64,000 nucleotides of DNA from Dactylorhiza incarnata (Eukaryota; Streptophyta; Magnoliopsida; Asparagales; Orchidaceae): positions 1-64,000 of the forward strand of contig JAWHQI010000276.1 in the NCBI GenBank assembly GCA_033032865.1. The letters are read 5' to 3'. Of this stretch, positions 10,615-19,774 are shown piece by piece. How positions within the stretch are numbered: the stretch's first letter is position 1; every line of letters begins with the position of its first letter. The position numbers and the translations under genes are program-made. Under the pieces are notes generated by a model. The model did no database searches and had not been told where the DNA came from. It saw only the letters and a list, made by a program, of their open reading frames with translations.

Positions 10615-11065
10615 CTGATTCTGTCTGCGTTCGACGAATAGCTTTAAGTCTGTGTTCAACGAATGGCAGTAAAGCTGCGTTCGACGAATGCCAAAAAGCC
10701 TGCGTTCGTTGAACGGCTAACAAACCTGCGTTCGACGAACGACTGCTAAACCTGCGTTCGACGAACGGCTGCCTGCGTTCGATGAACGGCGGGCTGCATT
10801 TGACGAACGACTGCTAAGCCTGCGTTCGACAAATGGCTGCCTGCATTCGACGAACGGCTGCTAAACCTGCGTTCGACGAACGGCTTCCTGCGTTCGACGA
10901 ACGGCGGGCTGCGTTCGATGAACGGCTGCTAAGCTTACATTCGATGAACGGTGGGCTGCGTTCAACGAACTGTTGCTAAGCCTGCGTTCGACGAACGGAT
11001 GCCTGCGTTCGATGAACGGCGGGCTGCGTTCGACGAACGATGGGCTGCGTTCGACGAACGGATGC
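10615..11065. repeat. GTTCGACGAAC array, inner D1 5' LTR
   Basis: Same repeat family as in the 3' LTR, with unit number and order changed, showing independent expansion or gene-conversion-like shuffling. Confidence 0.88.
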
Positions 11066-12881
11066 ATAAAGGCATTTCTTGTTTCCCGAGAACCGGCACT
11101 GCCTGCCCTTAAGATTTCTCGAGAAGCTTAAACGTTAGCCTTTTAAACTCTCGGGAAGTATAACTTCTGCATTAAATTCTCTTCCGAGAAGTAAATCCTG
11201 CCACTTAATTTCTCGAGAAGTATATTCCTGCCCAATTAATTACTCGAGAAGTTTCAGTACAAATAATATAACAGTAGGTCCGGCCGGGACCCTACGCCAT
11301 ACTATACACACTAGCTAGGCATCATAAGGTGATAAACAGAAAAGAACAACAACTACATGAGAGTATAAAAAAATGTAAGCGGAAGCTTTTGGATTAAACA
11401 TCTTTTAGAATTGTCCATTATCCCAGGAATGAAACAAATAGAGTTACGGCCTTAAGGCCTTACATTTAACAAATGTATAGAAACCCAAAACATACATCGG
11501 CACACAGGCCGACAATACATGTAAAGCAGGAAAGAGGCTGGCCTTCAAGGGCCAACACAGCAAAAGGGCCACCGCCCGCTATTTCCCGCTAGGCTCACCT
11601 GCACCTGCAACCAACATCCAATAAGAGGTAAACGAGGGTCAGTTATGAGCTGACCATAAACCGCGTAACGATCCCACCCCCCCCCGGCCGTCTAGCCGGC
11701 TCAGGGGCGTGTCACCGCTAACCTGCAAGCAAGCCATACATGCAACATGTAATAATATAAAGAAAGTGCAAACTACACTACACAAGGTGAGGTTTCAAGC
11801 ACAATCAATATTCTAGGTTGAGCATCAAGTAAAAGGGAACCTAGGTATGCACATGATGTTGGTTGGGTTCACCCGAAGGTTCCCCATAACCGCCTAAGCA
11901 ACCGCATGAGGCTAACATAACATCAATTCATCACAAACACTCCACCCTAAGGACATAGCCTTAGGTGGTTAAAAAGAGCTTTTGGTCGGTCTCGGTAAGA
12001 CACCTTCCACGGCCTATCCCATGATCACATGGCTTACATGAGGTATGGACCTCTCACCGATCTGCATGGAAACGGGTTCGGTTCAGCTTTACCCGTGCTC
12101 TAACCGTCGCAATCTATCGCACTATGCGGGTATGGCTTCACCTCGGCCCGTAAGAGTTTAGCACATAAAGTGCCCACATAATTAAGCTACGCATCTAATC
12201 CTTTCACGCGGACTTAGACTTCGCAAATAACAACTAAGAAGGAGGTCCAAGACCACTCCTCTTCAAAATTTAGTGGCGAAGGTTTGCATTCAACCACCCA
12301 AGCAAGGGGCTTTCGTTAGCTCTCAAAAGGCACCTAAAACTCATGTCCCACAACACAATAGAAGATCTTACAGAGACATTCTCTGGCACGCATTATAGTC
12401 TTAACCTAAATGCAACATCGCAATCCAAGCATCACCGATCCGGGCTCACGACCACAAATAGGCTTCACACAAAATGCCTAAATTCGCACGACTAAAAGAT
12501 TTCTAAATGCAATATGCCAGGGACGGACACAATTGACCTGGAGTTCCGAAGAACTGGAGGAAATCCTACACTTCACCCATTTGGTGAAAGGGATTCCTCA
12601 TGCAAGCATAGAAAAAGGAATGAGAGGACAAAACACGTCCTGAGACTGGGAGGAAGGATCGTTACCCTTAGAGCTTTCTTCTTTGCCATAGATATGGGAT
12701 TTCACTCGGATAGAAAGAACTGCAATGGGCTGCTTTTTCCAGATCTGAAAACGGCTCACGATTCGGAGCTCCGAAGCTCCGGCAATGGCAGAAAATGTCT
12801 CCTTCTTCCTCGCTGTCGCTGTTTTTCCTCGACTCCCGTCTTTTTCACGCTGGAAGAGAATAAGACTTAAGATAAAGAGGA

Positions 12882-12889
12882 TATATATA
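12882..12889 (-). promoter_or_regulatory. TATA box, outer D1 5' LTR
   Basis: TATATATA, conserved in the three LTR copies. Confidence 0.5.
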
Positions 12890-13014
12890 CCCCTCTGGAC
12901 AACCCTAAGATAACCCAGAAATAAATCCCAGCCCTTAGATTTAAAGCCCTGGATTTGACGGCCACGATCAAGAAGTCATGGGTCTGTTAATTCGCAAATC
13001 GCTAATTCTGTCTG

Positions 13015-13525
13015 CGTTCGACGAATAGCTTTAACTCTGCTTTCGACGAATGGAAGTAAAGCTGCGTTTAACGAATGCTAAAAAGCCTGCGTTCGACGAA
13101 TGGCTAACAAACCTGCGTTCGATGAACGACTACTAAACCTGCGTTCGACGAATGGCTGCCTACGTTCGATGAATGGCGGGTTGCATTCGACGAACGGCTG
13201 CTAAGCCTGCGTTCGACGAACGACGGGCTGCGTTCGACGAACGGCTGCTAAGCCTGCATTCGACGAACGGCTTATATGCCAGCATTCGATGAACAGCTGC
13301 CTGCGTTCTACGAACGACTGCTAAACCTGCATTCGACGAACGGCTTCCTGCGTTCAACGAACGACGGGCTGCGTTCAATGAACGGCTGCTAAACCTGCGT
13401 TCGACGAACGGCTGCCTGCGTTCGACAAATGGCGGTCTGCGTTCGATGAACGGCTGCTAAGCCTGCGTTCGACGAATGGCTGCCTGCGTTCGACGAACGG
13501 CGGGCTGCGTTCGACGAACGGCTGC
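13015..13525. repeat. GTTCGACGAAC array, outer D1 5' LTR
   Basis: The longest of the three arrays, about 20 units, with duplicated multi-unit blocks. Confidence 0.88.
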
Positions 13526-13549
13526 TTGAAGGCATTTCTTATTTCCCGA

Positions 13550-13860
13550 GATCCGGCACTGCCTGCCCTTAAGATTTCTCGAGAAGCTTAAACGTTAGCC
13601 TTTTAAACTCTCGGGAAGTATAACTTCTTCATTAAATTCTCTTCCGAGAAGTAAACTCCTGCCACTTAATTTCTCGAGAGGTATATTCCTGCCCAATTAA
13701 TTTCTCCAGAAGTTTATTCCTGACTACTTGATTTCTCGAGAAATCAATCCTCTTCTAATTAAATTTCGAGAAGTATATTCCTGCCTATATGATTTCCTGG
13801 CTATTTGATTTCTTGAGATATCAATCCTCCTACCCTTATGATTTCTCGAGAAATGCATTT
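13550..13860. repeat. TTCTCGAGAA palindrome array, outer D1 5' LTR
   Basis: Same array as at 3546-3860, with more decayed palindromes (for example ttcccgaga and ttctccagaa). Confidence 0.82.
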
Positions 13861-13880
13861 CTGGAATTTGGGGTGTTATA

Positions 13881-13885
13881 CATGT
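13881..13885. other. Target-site duplication of D1, right copy
   Basis: catgt, matching caggt at 499-503 in four of five bases. Confidence 0.65.
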
Positions 13886-14034
13886 GTAGGACAGGGTCAT
13901 CCTTGCCGGAGTAGTGAGACATCTCCAGCCTTCCGGACACCTCTGGAACCGGGGACGAGAGGATCAGCTCACACAAAGGACTTCCTATGCTCGCCCCCCT
14001 TTGGGGCTAGGCGAGATGGGGTATGACACCTCCC
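13886..14034 (-). pseudogene. E1 gag, middle segment between two insertions
   Basis: The minus strand reads SPVPEVSGRLEMSHYSGKDD then PVLHM up to the D1 target site. On the far side of D1 the frame continues with QWFEYMVS at 503. This is the linker into the capsid domain of a Ty3/gypsy Gag. The left part (13980-14034) holds one copy of the E1 CTCGCCC-GGGCGAG hairpin repeat. Frame breaks occur here too. Confidence 0.7.
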
Positions 14035-14092
14035 TGTTGAAATTGTTGAAGTGGAGTGGAAGGTGGACGACGGTCTGAATTTGGGTGACCGC

Positions 14093-14340
14093 AGAGACCG
14101 CGCGGTCTGGGTTGGTGATCTGCCGGTCTAGCTCTGCGGTCTGGTTCTGTCGGTCTGCTGGTTGGCCGGTTTGTTCCTGGTTGTTGTTGTCTCTCTCTGA
14201 GTTGTTTTGCTTGGTCTGTCTATCTTCTTTGTAGAAGACTGGGAAGTCTGTTCTTATTTAACCGCCTGACCGGGCGGCTTGTGCGCGGTCTTGTGTTCGC
14301 ACGACTTGTTCGCGATCTGCCTGCTGATCTGCGGTCATGG
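14093..14340. repeat. AGACCGCGCGGTCT / GCGGTCT motif cluster in solo LTR
   Basis: A perfect 14-bp palindrome, AGACCGCGCGGTCT, followed by many half-sites (cggtct, agaccgc) up to the TATA region. The same half-sites fill the copia B LTRs. Confidence 0.75.
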
Positions 14341-14453
14341 ACGGAAGGTTGCCCAAGTGGTCTGATCGCGCGGTCTACTTTGTGAGACCGCTGGCGATCT
14401 GACGGGTGGTGATTGTATATCTCCTGTGCGGTGATGACATCCGTCTACCCGCC

Positions 14454-14461
14454 TATAAATA
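14454..14461 (+). promoter_or_regulatory. TATA box of solo copia LTR
   Basis: TATAAATA in the context gcctataaatagg, equivalent to 17857-17864 in copia B. Confidence 0.7.
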
Positions 14462-15028
14462 GGGGTGCATGGCCCGTCATTCATAACGAGAACTGTAAGA
14501 ACTAGAGCCTGGGTTAATTCGTGCGGTCTCAACTTTGAGGTCGAGCAGTCTTGGAAGTTTGTTGACTGTTTGTTGTGTTCGCAGGTTTGCGGTCAGCAGG
14601 TTGCGGTCTCCTTCCTTGGTGATTCCCAGCAGCTTGAATAAACAGTTCGGTAACGGTCTATCTGCGAACTGGTTTATGGTGTTCTTGTGCTGTTCGCAGC
14701 GAGCTCAGCGATCAGGCGACCTTCAGCGATTTGGCGATCTGAGTTACGGTCTAGCGACAGCTTCTGTTCTTCGTTCAATTCAATAAGCTCCAGTTCGTAC
14801 GGTCTGAGGTGGCGGTCTTGCAGTGCAGGCAGTCTATCTGTTTTCTATTCGCGCGGTATCAGGTCAAGCCAGGCGATCTCTGGAGTCAAGCGGTGTGTGC
14901 GTTCTGTACGGTCTCTGCTTGTCAAGCTGCCAGTTTTGCTTTTGGTGTTTTGTTCTTCTCTCCTTCGTGATTCTTATGAATCATGTCTCGCAATGTATAC
15001 CTCGCACTATAAATGAAGTTTTTGATTC

Positions 15029-15034
15029 AATAAA
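15029..15034 (+). terminator. Polyadenylation signal of solo copia LTR
   Basis: AATAAA downstream of the TATA box, in the same position as in the copia B LTRs. Confidence 0.6.
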
Positions 15035-15135
15035 GTCTTTTGTGTTGCTGTGTGGCATTGTGGTTGTTTGGCTATAACTCAGTTGATGCAACTCCTGCTT
15101 ACTCCTAAATGATTCAAATCAAAAATTTTAACACA

Positions 15136-15500
15136 CTCGCCCCCTTGGGGCCGGGCGAGTGGTGTTCTGGGACCTCCCCACCTGCCCCCTTGGGGCTGGG
15201 CGAGTGGGGGGTTTGGGACCTCCCCACTCCCCCTCCTAGGGAACTGGGCGAGTGGGGGCCAAATGCCTCCCCACTCCCCCCCACTAGCACCTCCTTCCTG
15301 GATTGCTGGCCGAGAGTGCTCTAGCCCACCTGCTGAGGCGAGACATCTGGACCACTTCCTCTCCAGCCTTCGCCTATCGTGGCGAAAGTTAGCTGCAAGG
15401 TCTGCAGGACCTCCCACCTGAAACTTTCAAACATCTCTAACGTCACTCCAGCCACCGGGGGCTGCGAGTGGTCTGGGTCAGATCCTCCACCTCCAGCCAT
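15136..15500 (-). pseudogene. E1 gag N-terminus with proline/glycine repeats
   Basis: ATG at 15500-15498 (minus) opens MAGGGGSDPDHSQPPVAGVT, then FRWEVLQTLQL, and stops at TAG 15323-15321 after 59 codons. The same frame then reads repeated PHSPSPKGAGGEVP-like units that end at the solo LTR. The repeats come from a roughly 50-bp unit whose DNA contains CTCGCCC...GGGCGAG inverted arms. This is the start of an E1 Gag; it is inactivated by the TAG, the LTR insertion and later frameshifts. Confidence 0.7.
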
Positions 15501-15542
15501 GGAGCTTATCTTGAGAGTTTCTTGAGTTGGTCACTCTCCACG

Positions 15543-15557
15543 CTCACCGCACCATAA
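15543..15557 (-). other. E1 primer-binding-site candidate
   Basis: Directly next to the LTR. The minus strand reads TGGTGCGGTGAGCG two bases after the LTR end; the plus strand ends in ACCA like a tRNA 3' end. The priming tRNA was not identified. Confidence 0.5.
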
Positions 15558-15876
15558 TGTTGAAACCAAGACTTGAGAACAGGACTTAGTCTCTGTGGAG
15601 TTCGGTCCCTCAATAAGTTGAGGGGTGACCAACACTTACTTCCCCCAAGGGATAATTCTAGGCTAAGGGGCTAAGGAACTAGGAACAAGGCCAAGGGCTT
15701 AGCGAGGAGGTCCCATTTTTTTTTACCGGAAGATCTTAGAGCGCTTCCCCTCCCAAGCCAATGCTAAGCTTGGGCACCCTTTGGAGGCTATCCTCACCCA
15801 CTAGAGAGATTTGGGGAGAGAGATTGCCAATAGAGAGATATATAGAACTCCCCTCCAAATGGTGCCCCCTTGGTCC

Positions 15877-15884
15877 TATTTATA
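15877..15884 (-). promoter_or_regulatory. TATA box of E1 LTR
   Basis: TATAAATA in the context CCTATAAATAGG on the minus strand, about 180 bp downstream of the minisatellite. Confidence 0.7.
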
Positions 15885-16064
15885 GGATTTAGAACTTGGT
15901 CTGCAAATAACCATAATCTGGCCTACAAGATTACCAAAATACCCTCAAGATTGGCCTGCCAATAGCCAAATCCCGCCATTCCAAGGTGCTAAACACAGAC
16001 CACCCCTTCTCTTCGGGGTTGGGACGAGGCAAGCTGGAAGGGTGCCTCCCTTCTGAGCTCGCCC

Positions 16065-17140
16065 CCTTTTGCTGAGGAGCGGGGGCGAGAGGAGCTCGCC
16101 CCTCCTTGGCATCGGGGGTGAGAGGAGCTCGCCCCCTTTGCTGGGAGCGGGGAGAGAGGAGCTCACCCCCTTCTTGGGAGCGGGGGCGAGAGGAGCTCAC
16201 CCCCCTCTTTGGGAGCGGGGGCGAGAGGAGCTCGCCCCCCTTGCTGGGAGCGGGGAGAGAGGAGCTCGCCCACTCCTTGGGAGCGGGGTAGAGAGGAGCT
16301 GGCCCCCTCCTTGGGAGTGGGGGCGAGAGGAGCTCGCCCCCTCCTTGGGAGCGGGGGTGAGAGGAGCTCGCCCCCCTCTTTGGGAGCGGGGGAGAGAGGA
16401 GCTCGCCCCCCTTGCTGGTAGCAGGGCGAGAGGAGCTCGCCCCCTCCTTGGGAGCGGGGGTGAGAGGAGCTCGCCCCACTTGCTTGGAGCGGGGAGAGAG
16501 GAGCTCGCCCCCTCTTGGGAGCGAGGGAGAGAGGAGCTCGCCCCCTCCTGCTGGGAGCGGGGGCGAGAGGAGCTCGCCCCCTCCTGCTGGGAGCGGCCCG
16601 AGAGGAGCTCACCCCCTCCTTGGGAGCGGGGGCGAGAGGAGCTCGCCCCCTCCTGCTGGGAGCGGGGCGAGAGGAGCTCGCCCCCTCCTTGGGAGCGGGG
16701 GCGAGAGGAGCTCGCTCCCTCCTTGGGAGCGGGGGTGAGAGGAGCTCGCCCCCCTCTTTGGGAGCGGGGGAGAGAGGAGCTCGCCCCCCTTGCTGGTAGC
16801 AGGGCGAGAGGAGCTCTCCCCCTCCTTGGGAGCGGGGGTGAGAGGAGCTCGCCCCACTTGCTTGGAGCGGGGAGAGAGGAGCTCGCCCCCTCCTTGGGAG
16901 CGAGGGAGAGAGGAGATCGCCCCCTCCTGCTGGGAGCGGGGGCGAGAGGAGCTCGCCCCCTCCTGCTGGGAGCGGGTCGAGAGGAGCTCGCCCCCTCCTT
17001 GGGAGCGGGGGCGAGAGGAGCTCGCCCCCTCCTGCTGGGAGCGGGGCGAGAGGAGCTCGCCTCCTCCTGCTGGGAGCGGGGCGAGAGGCGCTCGCCCCCT
17101 CCTTGGGAGCGGGGGCGAGAGGAGCTCGCCCCCATCTTGC
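16065..17140. repeat. Hairpin minisatellite, unit about 34-35 bp, about 30 copies
   Basis: The unit contains GGGGGCGAG, AGGAG, CTCGCCCCC: a 9-bp inverted repeat with a 5-base loop, and a SacI site. The intervening tccttgggagc can act as the other loop, so arms can pair with either neighbour. A higher-order repeat of about 378 bp (11 units) is visible: cttgctggta recurs at 16411 and 16789. Long open frames run on both strands because of the repeat and are not genes. Confidence 0.93.
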
Positions 17141-17856
17141 TCTCCTCCTGCACTAGCTGGGTGAGCGGGAGGTCTCAACCTCCACCGCTCGCCCTCCTCT
17201 CACCCTGCCCTGGAACATACTAAAAAATGATGTTCTAAAAGACCTCCTGGGTCTCGGGAGCCCATTCAGCGAATACAGGGTTGTACACTCCTGTTTATTC
17301 GGTCTGACCGTCGTTCTCTCTGTCCAAGGCTGCCGAGGTGAGGCCATGCTATCTGGTTCGTGTGACCGAGTGGCGAGCTGTTATTTTGTACTGTATGGGT
17401 AATCTGTTGACCGCACAGGGTTGTTGTTCTGGTATCCGGCAGTCCGATCTGGTGACTATCCAGGTTCTTGTTGGTGCGCACCGACTAAGGTTCTTTTAGT
17501 CGCGCGGTCTCCCCTTTGTGTTAGCATAAGCTGGTCCCTTGGCGATCTGCTGATGTATGCAGACACTGGTGTTGGTCGACTTGGTGGGCTGTTGCCCTAG
17601 TCGACTTGGCTGTGTTCGCAGTCTCTAGAGGAGGTCTCGTATATGCGAACACTAGTGGTGGGTGTCATAACCAAGCGGGATGTCATGATCGCGCAGCTTC
17701 TTGGAGGAGTGGTGATCTCCTGGTCAGGATTGATGTCGGCGAGCTCACTAAGCGCAGAGCGATCATCTGCTGACCGCGCGGGTAGACCGATCTTGGTCGC
17801 GCGGTCAGAGCGGTGACTCTATCTCATAGGGTGGTGACTGGATCTGGTCTCACGCC

Positions 17857-17864
17857 TATAAATA
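17857..17864 (+). promoter_or_regulatory. TATA box of copia B 5' LTR
   Basis: TATAAATA within gcctataaataggc, itself a short palindrome. Confidence 0.72.
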
Positions 17865-18315
17865 GGCGTCATTGTAGCAGCAATATCATCGCACCAAGTG
17901 TAAGCTGAACTCGTGCCTAGAACTTGCGGCTTCTTTTTAGTCACCACCCAGTTTGCTGATTGAACTTCCTTTGTGCAGCTTCTGCGGATTGTGCGGACAA
18001 CTGCGGTCACCTCTTCTTCTAAAGTGTCCGGGCGGTCTTGCGGCTTGTAGTGTGGGTTGCTAGAGTTTGGGAGAATCAGTAGAGTTCAGGAGGTCGCATG
18101 GCTTCAGTGGTGTTGTTCAAGTTGCCGACAGACTATTCGCGCGGTCTCCTCTTCTAGTCGCGCGAACATCCAGGCCGCGCGGTTAGGCGGCTTCTGTGTT
18201 CAGACCGCCAGTTATCTTTCTTCATTTTTGTTTTTTTCCTTTTGGTTTTGTGTACTGTAGAAATCATGTCTCGCCATGTATACCTCGCTCTGTAATGAAG
18301 ATTCCTGCTGTTATC

Positions 18316-18321
18316 AATAAA
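18316..18321 (+). terminator. Polyadenylation signal of copia B 5' LTR
   Basis: AATAAA in ttatcaataaagattg; conserved at 30009-30014 in the 3' LTR. Confidence 0.6.
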
Positions 18322-18412
18322 GATTGTTTTGTTTCATGTGCTTCTGGTTGTTGGCTGTAACATTAAGTTGTATGATTCCTGCTCACTCCAAGATCTACGG
18401 AAAAATTTCACA

Positions 18413-18424
18413 TGGTATCAGATC
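18413..18424 (+). other. copia B primer-binding site
   Basis: TGGTATCAGATC, the usual copia match to initiator Met tRNA, directly after the LTR. Confidence 0.85.
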
Positions 18425-18500
18425 CTGGTTGGAGTGGATAGAGCAGTGAACAACTCAAAGTTTCCATCGCCTTTGTGAAGAAAGAACCAGTGGTAGAGCC

Positions 18501-19310
18501 ATGGAAGCAAGTTTTGCAACAGGTCTTGGAATTGAGATGCTCACGTCGACTAACTTCAAGAAGTGGAAGTCGTGCATGCAGAGTTATCTTCTGCACGAGG
18601 ACCTCTGGGAGGTTGTTGGAGGAGATAATACACAAGAAGTTGTCCTAGTTGGGGATAATGGTCACAAGGTGTGGAATTGGAGGAGGATTAATGCGAAAGC
18701 AGAGTTCAGTCTGAAAAGGGCAATATCACATGACCTATTCGATCACATCTTAGGGTGTGGATCAGCTGCCGAGATCTGGAGAGCCTTGGACGGGCTATTT
18801 AACAAGAAGAATGTAGTGAGGCTACAGTTCCTGGAAAATGAGCTGGCTAGGTTGGCTCGGGGAGATCTGTCTATCTCTACGTCCTTCCTGAAGATGAAGA
18901 ACCTGTGCAATGAGATTTCAGAATTGGATCCTGATGAGCCAATTTTTGAGGCGAAGCTGAAGAGACACATCATCTGCGTCTTGCGGAAGGAGTATGTAGC
19001 CTTTGTGACATCGGTGCAGGGTTGGGCAAATTAGCCGTCTCTGCTGGAGCTGGAGAATCTGCTTGCATTGCTGGAGAGCCTAGCAAGGTAGATGGCGGGG
19101 GTGTCAGTGTCTGGGGGAGAAGGCGAGGTGCTCTTCACAGGGAAGAAGAAGAGATGGGATAATAAGAAGAAGACTGCTGGAGGCAATGAGCCTTCAACTT
19201 CTGGAAAGCAGGAGTGGGGCTAAGCTCCCAAGGCTGAAGGGAAAAAGAAGGGAGAAGGACACACATGCTTTAAGTGCAGAAAGTTTGGTCACATCAGGAA
19301 GGACTGTCAG
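18501..19310 (+). pseudogene. copia B gag with zinc knuckle
   Basis: ATG at 18501. The frame reads NFKKWKSCMQSYLLHEDLWE, then AAEIWRALDGLFNKKN and LKMKNLCNEISEL, as in copia Gag (UBN2/gag-pre families), then CFKCRKFGHIRKDC, a CCHC knuckle, at about 19270-19311. It is interrupted by TAG at 19032, TAG at 19089 and TAA at 19221, all in the same frame with no frameshift. The first two are one transition away from CAG. It packages RNA into the particle. Confidence 0.88.
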
Positions 19311-19706
19311 GTGAATCTTCAGCCAGGGCATGCTGCTGTAGGGAAGGAGAAAACTGAGGCCAGGACAAATGATGGAGGATGGGGAGGAGCCTTCTCAGCT
19401 TCTGTCAGAGCTGCGACTCCTATCAACTATCAGGAGGACTGGATCGTGGACTCGGGGTGTGGTCATCACCTCACCAGGGACGAGTCGAAGCTTTCTTCAG
19501 CGCAACCTTATTCAGGTAATGATGCTATCATAACTACTGATGATACTGTGCATACTGTCGAGAGGGTGGGTGTTGTTTCCTTGGGCAGTGATAGGGGGCC
19601 ACTAACGTTGAAGAGTTTCTATCATGTGCCCGGAATGAAGAAAAACCTCTTCTCCGTGACCAACGCAGAAGACGTTGGGTATCACATTCTGTTCGGTCCA
19701 ACATAA
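19311..19706 (+). pseudogene. copia B aspartic protease
   Basis: In the gag frame, WIVDSGCGHHLT carries the D-S-G active site (family form DSGCS/THH), followed by GPLTLKSFYHVPGMKKNLFS, the end of the protease domain. TAA at 19704 stops the frame and a frame change follows before integrase. It would cleave the Gag-Pol polyprotein. Confidence 0.85.
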
Positions 19707-19774
19707 GTAAGGTTTCTATGAAACGTTAAGGCGGTAAAGGCCGATGTCGTTCATGTCAGGGAAGGGAAAAAGAC

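Larger units (their letters stand above)
8838..11254 (-). repeat. D1 5' LTR, inner copy, truncated
   Basis: Starts tataacaccc (a TG-to-TA change from tgtaacaccc) and follows the LTR consensus to gagaagttt at 11254. It lacks about the last 200 bp found in the other copies, and joins head-to-tail to a second LTR without spacer. Confidence 0.85.
504..13880 (-). mobile_element. D1: Tekay/Del-type chromovirus (Ty3/gypsy) with a duplicated 5' LTR
   Basis: Minus-strand element. LTR ends are TGTAACACCC and GGGTGTTACA, an inverted repeat. Order on the minus strand: two tandem 5' LTRs (13880-11255 and 11254-8838), PBS, gag, protease, RT, RNase H, integrase, chromodomain, PPT, 3' LTR (3882-504). The pol order and C-terminal chromodomain mark the chromovirus branch, and the RT and LTR ends resemble Tekay/Del. 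It inserted into E1 gag with a 5-bp duplication. Multiple frameshifts make it inactive. Confidence 0.88.
11255..13880 (-). repeat. D1 5' LTR, outer copy
   Basis: Begins abruptly at cagtacaaat, missing the first 14 bp of the LTR. Ends ggggtgttata, where the usual CA end has become TA. About 2.63 kb, the best guide to full LTR length. Confidence 0.85.
14038..15135 (+). repeat. Solo LTR of a Ty1/copia element related to copia B
   Basis: Starts TGAAATTGTTGAAG and ends near aattttaacaca, matching the start (22448) and end (18412, 30105) of the copia B LTR. It shares the TATA region, the polyadenylation region and the tail ctcctgctta. No internal region is attached, so it is a solo LTR left by recombination. 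No clear target duplication. It interrupts E1 gag. The middle is diverged from copia B, so it is a sister subfamily. Confidence 0.78.
1..17287 (-). mobile_element. E1: Ty3/gypsy LTR retrotransposon, left part outside window, heavily nested
   Basis: Read on the minus strand it has a 5' LTR (15558-17287), a primer-binding-site candidate, a gag start at 15500 and gag continuing in pieces to base 1. Gag is interrupted by a solo copia LTR and by the D1 element. The right end, ggttgtaca at 17279-17287, abuts the interior of the 5' LTR of copia B, so E1 seems to have inserted into copia B. The pol region and 3' LTR should lie left of the window. The lineage within Ty3/gypsy is not certain. Confidence 0.75.
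15558..17287 (-). repeat. E1 5' LTR
   Basis: Plus-strand ends are tgttgaaacc and ggttgtaca (minus: TGTACAACC...TTTCAACA). It contains a TATA box at 15877-15884 and, upstream of it on the minus strand, a 1.1-kb hairpin minisatellite. A gap of 68 bp between 17219 and 17287 is counted as LTR because 17288 onward matches copia B exactly. Confidence 0.7.
17288..18412 (+). repeat. copia B 5' LTR (5' part missing in window)
   Basis: Matches the 3' LTR from ctcctgtttattcgg (28988 onward) to aaaaatttcaca. The first part of the LTR is absent here because E1 interrupts it; the missing part is expected left of the window. Confidence 0.85.

Noticed and set aside
14038..15135. A target duplication for the solo copia LTR
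   Set aside because: The flanks (cctgt and ctcgc) do not match, and the surrounding CTCGCCC repeat makes alignment ambiguous.
16069..17223. Open frames of 384 codons (+) and 318, 189, 182 and 149 codons (-) over the same kilobase
   Set aside because: They come from a stop-free GC-rich tandem repeat whose unit is not a multiple of three; five of six frames are open. No domain, no start context, wrong setting (LTR U3).
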